64,000 nucleotides of DNA from JANMAT01 sp031359995 (GTDB lineage Bacteria; Actinomycetota; Acidimicrobiia; Acidimicrobiales; Ilumatobacteraceae): the NCBI GenBank assembly GCA_031359995.1, contig JANMAT010000196.1, positions 24,846 through 88,845 on the forward strand, read 5' to 3'. Both the position numbers and the translations under genes were made by a program. The first letter of the stretch is position 1. Each line of letters starts with the position of its first letter. Shown here in pieces: positions 63,652 through 64,000 of this stretch. The notes beneath the pieces were generated by a model. The model searched no databases and had not been told where the DNA came from. It saw only the letters and a list, made by a program, of their open reading frames with translations.

Positions 63652-64000
63652 GTGTCGCGCGACGCCATCGCCGAACTGGTGCACCGCTACGCCGATGCCG
63701 TGGTGCACTTCAACGGCGACCAGTGGGGATCCACGTGGGCCGAGGACGCCCGCTGGGTGCTCGGCCCCGGCCGCGAGGTGAGCGGCCGCACCGCCATCGT
63801 CGAGCTTTGGCACAAGGCCATGAAGACCATGTACGCCGTCGTGCAGAACGTGCTGAACGGCGAGGTCCGCATCGACGGCGACACCGCGGCGGGCCGCTGG
63901 TACATCATGGAGCACTTCAAGCGGGCCAATGGCGACGCCGCCATCCTGTTGGCCTACTACGACGACACCTACGTCCGCCGCGACGGGCAGTGGTACTTCA
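63652..64000 (+). CDS. SnoaL-like / NTF2-fold protein (C-terminus beyond window)
   Basis: 116 residues are visible. DAIAELVHRYADAVVHFNGD, WAEDARWVLGPGREVSGRTA and LAYYDDTYVRRDGQWYF follow the SnoaL-like polyketide-cyclase/dehydratase pattern (scytalone-dehydratase-like group) found beside aromatic and steroid degradation genes. A TGA 6 bases upstream in frame forces the start to the GTG at 63652. The frame is open at the right edge. Confidence 0.8.
   Translation, partial: MSRDAIAELVHRYADAVVHFNGDQWGSTWAEDARWVLGPGREVSGRTAIVELWHKAMKTMYAVVQNVLNGEVRIDGDTAAGRWYIMEHFKRANGDAAILLAYYDDTYVRRDGQWYF

Overview
The window is about 70% GC and gene-dense, with many GTG starts, Shine-Dalgarno-type leaders, and ATGA/GTGA/TGATG junctions inside operons. 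Several features point to an actinobacterium: a mycothiol-dependent maleylpyruvate-isomerase-family protein, many acyl-CoA and flavin or heme oxidation enzymes, a Tat-exported multicopper oxidase, and lipoproteins whose lipobox is followed by a long Ala/Thr linker. The overall style resembles Acidimicrobiia (Ilumatobacter-like), but no rRNA or marker gene is present, so that placement is an inference.

Layout. 1-4.7 kb: the N-terminal part of a Rieske ring-hydroxylating oxygenase that runs off the left edge, then a PadR - ABC ATPase - FtsX permease operon with a palindromic operator. 4.8-16.7 kb: dispersed single genes (SDR, GNAT-CBS fusion, patatin, PAP2-like protein, two acyl-CoA-dehydrogenase-fold enzymes, a cytidylate-kinase-like protein with a degenerate P-loop, a multicopper oxidase, a metallophosphoesterase). 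16.7-30.2 kb: an oxidative block with a Baeyer-Villiger monooxygenase, acyl-CoA ligase, broken MetE-like gene, P450, class-V PLP enzyme, NAD-dependent epimerase, an alpha/beta-hydrolase-fold protein without its serine, and a coupled FAD/NAD(P)-protein plus two LLM flavin monooxygenases. 30.2-35.1 kb: an HtrA-like protease - MoxR - DUF58 - VWA - VWA operon. 35.2-46.1 kb: Asp/Glu racemase, a 24-residue membrane peptide, a nitroreductase-SRPBCC fusion, CaiB-type CoA transferase, lipoproteins, a PAS-GGDEF-EAL protein with a degenerate GGDEF, a decayed sulfatase, hydroxypyruvate isomerase and a peroxiredoxin.

46.3-50.1 kb: an uncharacterised coupled pair (a soluble SPFH-like protein and a membrane-anchored repeat protein), then a zone with two broken genes (Uma2-type nuclease, solute-binding protein). 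50.3-58.0 kb: a branched-chain-amino-acid-type importer with one binding lipoprotein, one LivG, one LivF and two different LivH-LivM fusion permeases. 58.1-64.0 kb: a small FMN-barrel protein, a ribose-type ABC importer transcribed leftward (binding protein, ATPase, permease), an SDR, and the start of a SnoaL-like protein that runs off the right edge. Both importers carry a perfect stem-loop directly after the binding-protein gene.

Together the genes suggest a free-living oligotrophic heterotroph that takes up amino-acid-like and sugar-like solutes and oxidises lipids, terpenoids/steroids or aromatics through CoA thioesters. No phage, transposase, CRISPR array, tRNA or rRNA was seen. Local decay (MetE-like, sulfatase, Uma2, binding-protein remnant) and five tail-to-tail gene overlaps indicate a compacting genome.
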